From Planctomycetota bacterium (GTDB lineage Bacteria > Planctomycetota > MHYJ01 > JACPRB01), in the NCBI GenBank assembly GCA_016200125.1, contig JACQFK010000206.1:1-5969 (forward strand): 5,969 bases of DNA. Direction: 5' to 3'. Below, one piece after another: positions 5,796-5,969 of this stretch (position 1 is the stretch's first letter; each line of letters starts with the position of its first letter). A program made the position numbers and the translations under genes. A model generated the notes under the pieces. It ran no database searches and had not been told where the DNA came from. It saw nothing but the letters and a program-made list of their open reading frames with translations.

Positions 5796-5969
5796 TCAGT
5801 GCGCGTGCTTGCCGAAGAATTCCGCGACGGCGCTCTTGCCGGCCTTGCCTTCGGCGACGGTCAGCACTAGGTCGCCGAATTCCTGTTCGGGCGCTTCCAG
5901 AGACTTCCCATTCAGCCCGAGGAAGGCGTAGGCGGCCATCGCGCCCACGCGCTTGTTGCCGTCCACGAA
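5796..5969 (-). CDS. doc: Doc/Fic-family toxin, C-terminal fragment (5' end outside window)
   Basis: The last 57 residues of a Fic-fold protein of the death-on-curing (Doc) branch enter from the right edge. The fragment begins inside the catalytic loop: FVDGNKRVG (1-9) corresponds to the end of the family motif HxFx(D/N)xNKR. It is followed by AAYAFLGLNG (12-21) and LTVAEGKAGKSAVAEFF (36-52), which lines up with the C-terminal region of phage P1 Doc. P1 Doc is about 126 residues, so a little under half is present. Doc toxins phosphorylate and inactivate elongation factor Tu and are neutralised by a Phd-type antitoxin. That partner would normally be encoded just upstream of doc, outside this window. 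The active-site histidine also lies outside, so integrity cannot be judged. The stop codon is 52 bp before the DUF2868 start on the same strand. Confidence 0.9.
   Translation of the reverse strand, partial: FVDGNKRVGAMAAYAFLGLNGKSLEAPEQEFGDLVLTVAEGKAGKSAVAEFFGKHAH

Overview
This is a high-GC bacterial window (about two-thirds G+C by eye, third codon positions almost all G or C). It holds six protein-coding genes with recognisable families, two of them cut by the window edges, plus one doubtful small reading frame. The source is most likely an environmental bacterium outside the classical model groups. The NupG-like major facilitator, the KC-x2-CEGG N-terminus of the pterin dehydratase and the CACGAAG-type palindrome all remind me of Planctomycetota, Acidobacteriota or similar phyla. 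That placement is an impression from memory, not a demonstrated fact.

Left part, plus strand: the C-terminal end of a MacB/FtsX-type ABC transporter permease stops at 325. A near-perfect 19-bp inverted repeat follows at 331-373. Next come a short, relatively AT-rich patch with a small palindrome (381-433) and a stretch (about 480-590) that looks coding in one frame and may be a tiny gene or a gene remnant.

Centre, plus strand: three tightly packed genes look like one operon. They are a NupG-type nucleoside:H+ symporter-family MFS transporter (593-1912), a pterin-4a-carbinolamine dehydratase (1916-2245, 3-nt gap) and a DUF4261 protein (starting at 2242 in an ATGA overlap). The last gene runs 190 bp into the 3' end of the convergent gene on the other strand.

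Right part, minus strand (read right to left): the C-terminal half of a Doc/Fic-family toxin (stop at 5796), a 52-bp gap holding a candidate promoter and a small hairpin, then an ATGA-coupled pair. The pair is a DUF2868 integral membrane protein (5743 to 4346) and a cytosolic-type GTPase with a C-terminal DUF3482 region (4349 to 2973). I read these two as one functional module: a membrane protein and its partner GTPase, whose biological role I cannot name.

The least-described parts are the DUF2868/GTPase-DUF3482 pair, with its possibly near-leaderless promoter and degenerate G4 motif, and the convergent coding overlap. No tRNA, rRNA, CRISPR array, insertion sequence or origin is visible.
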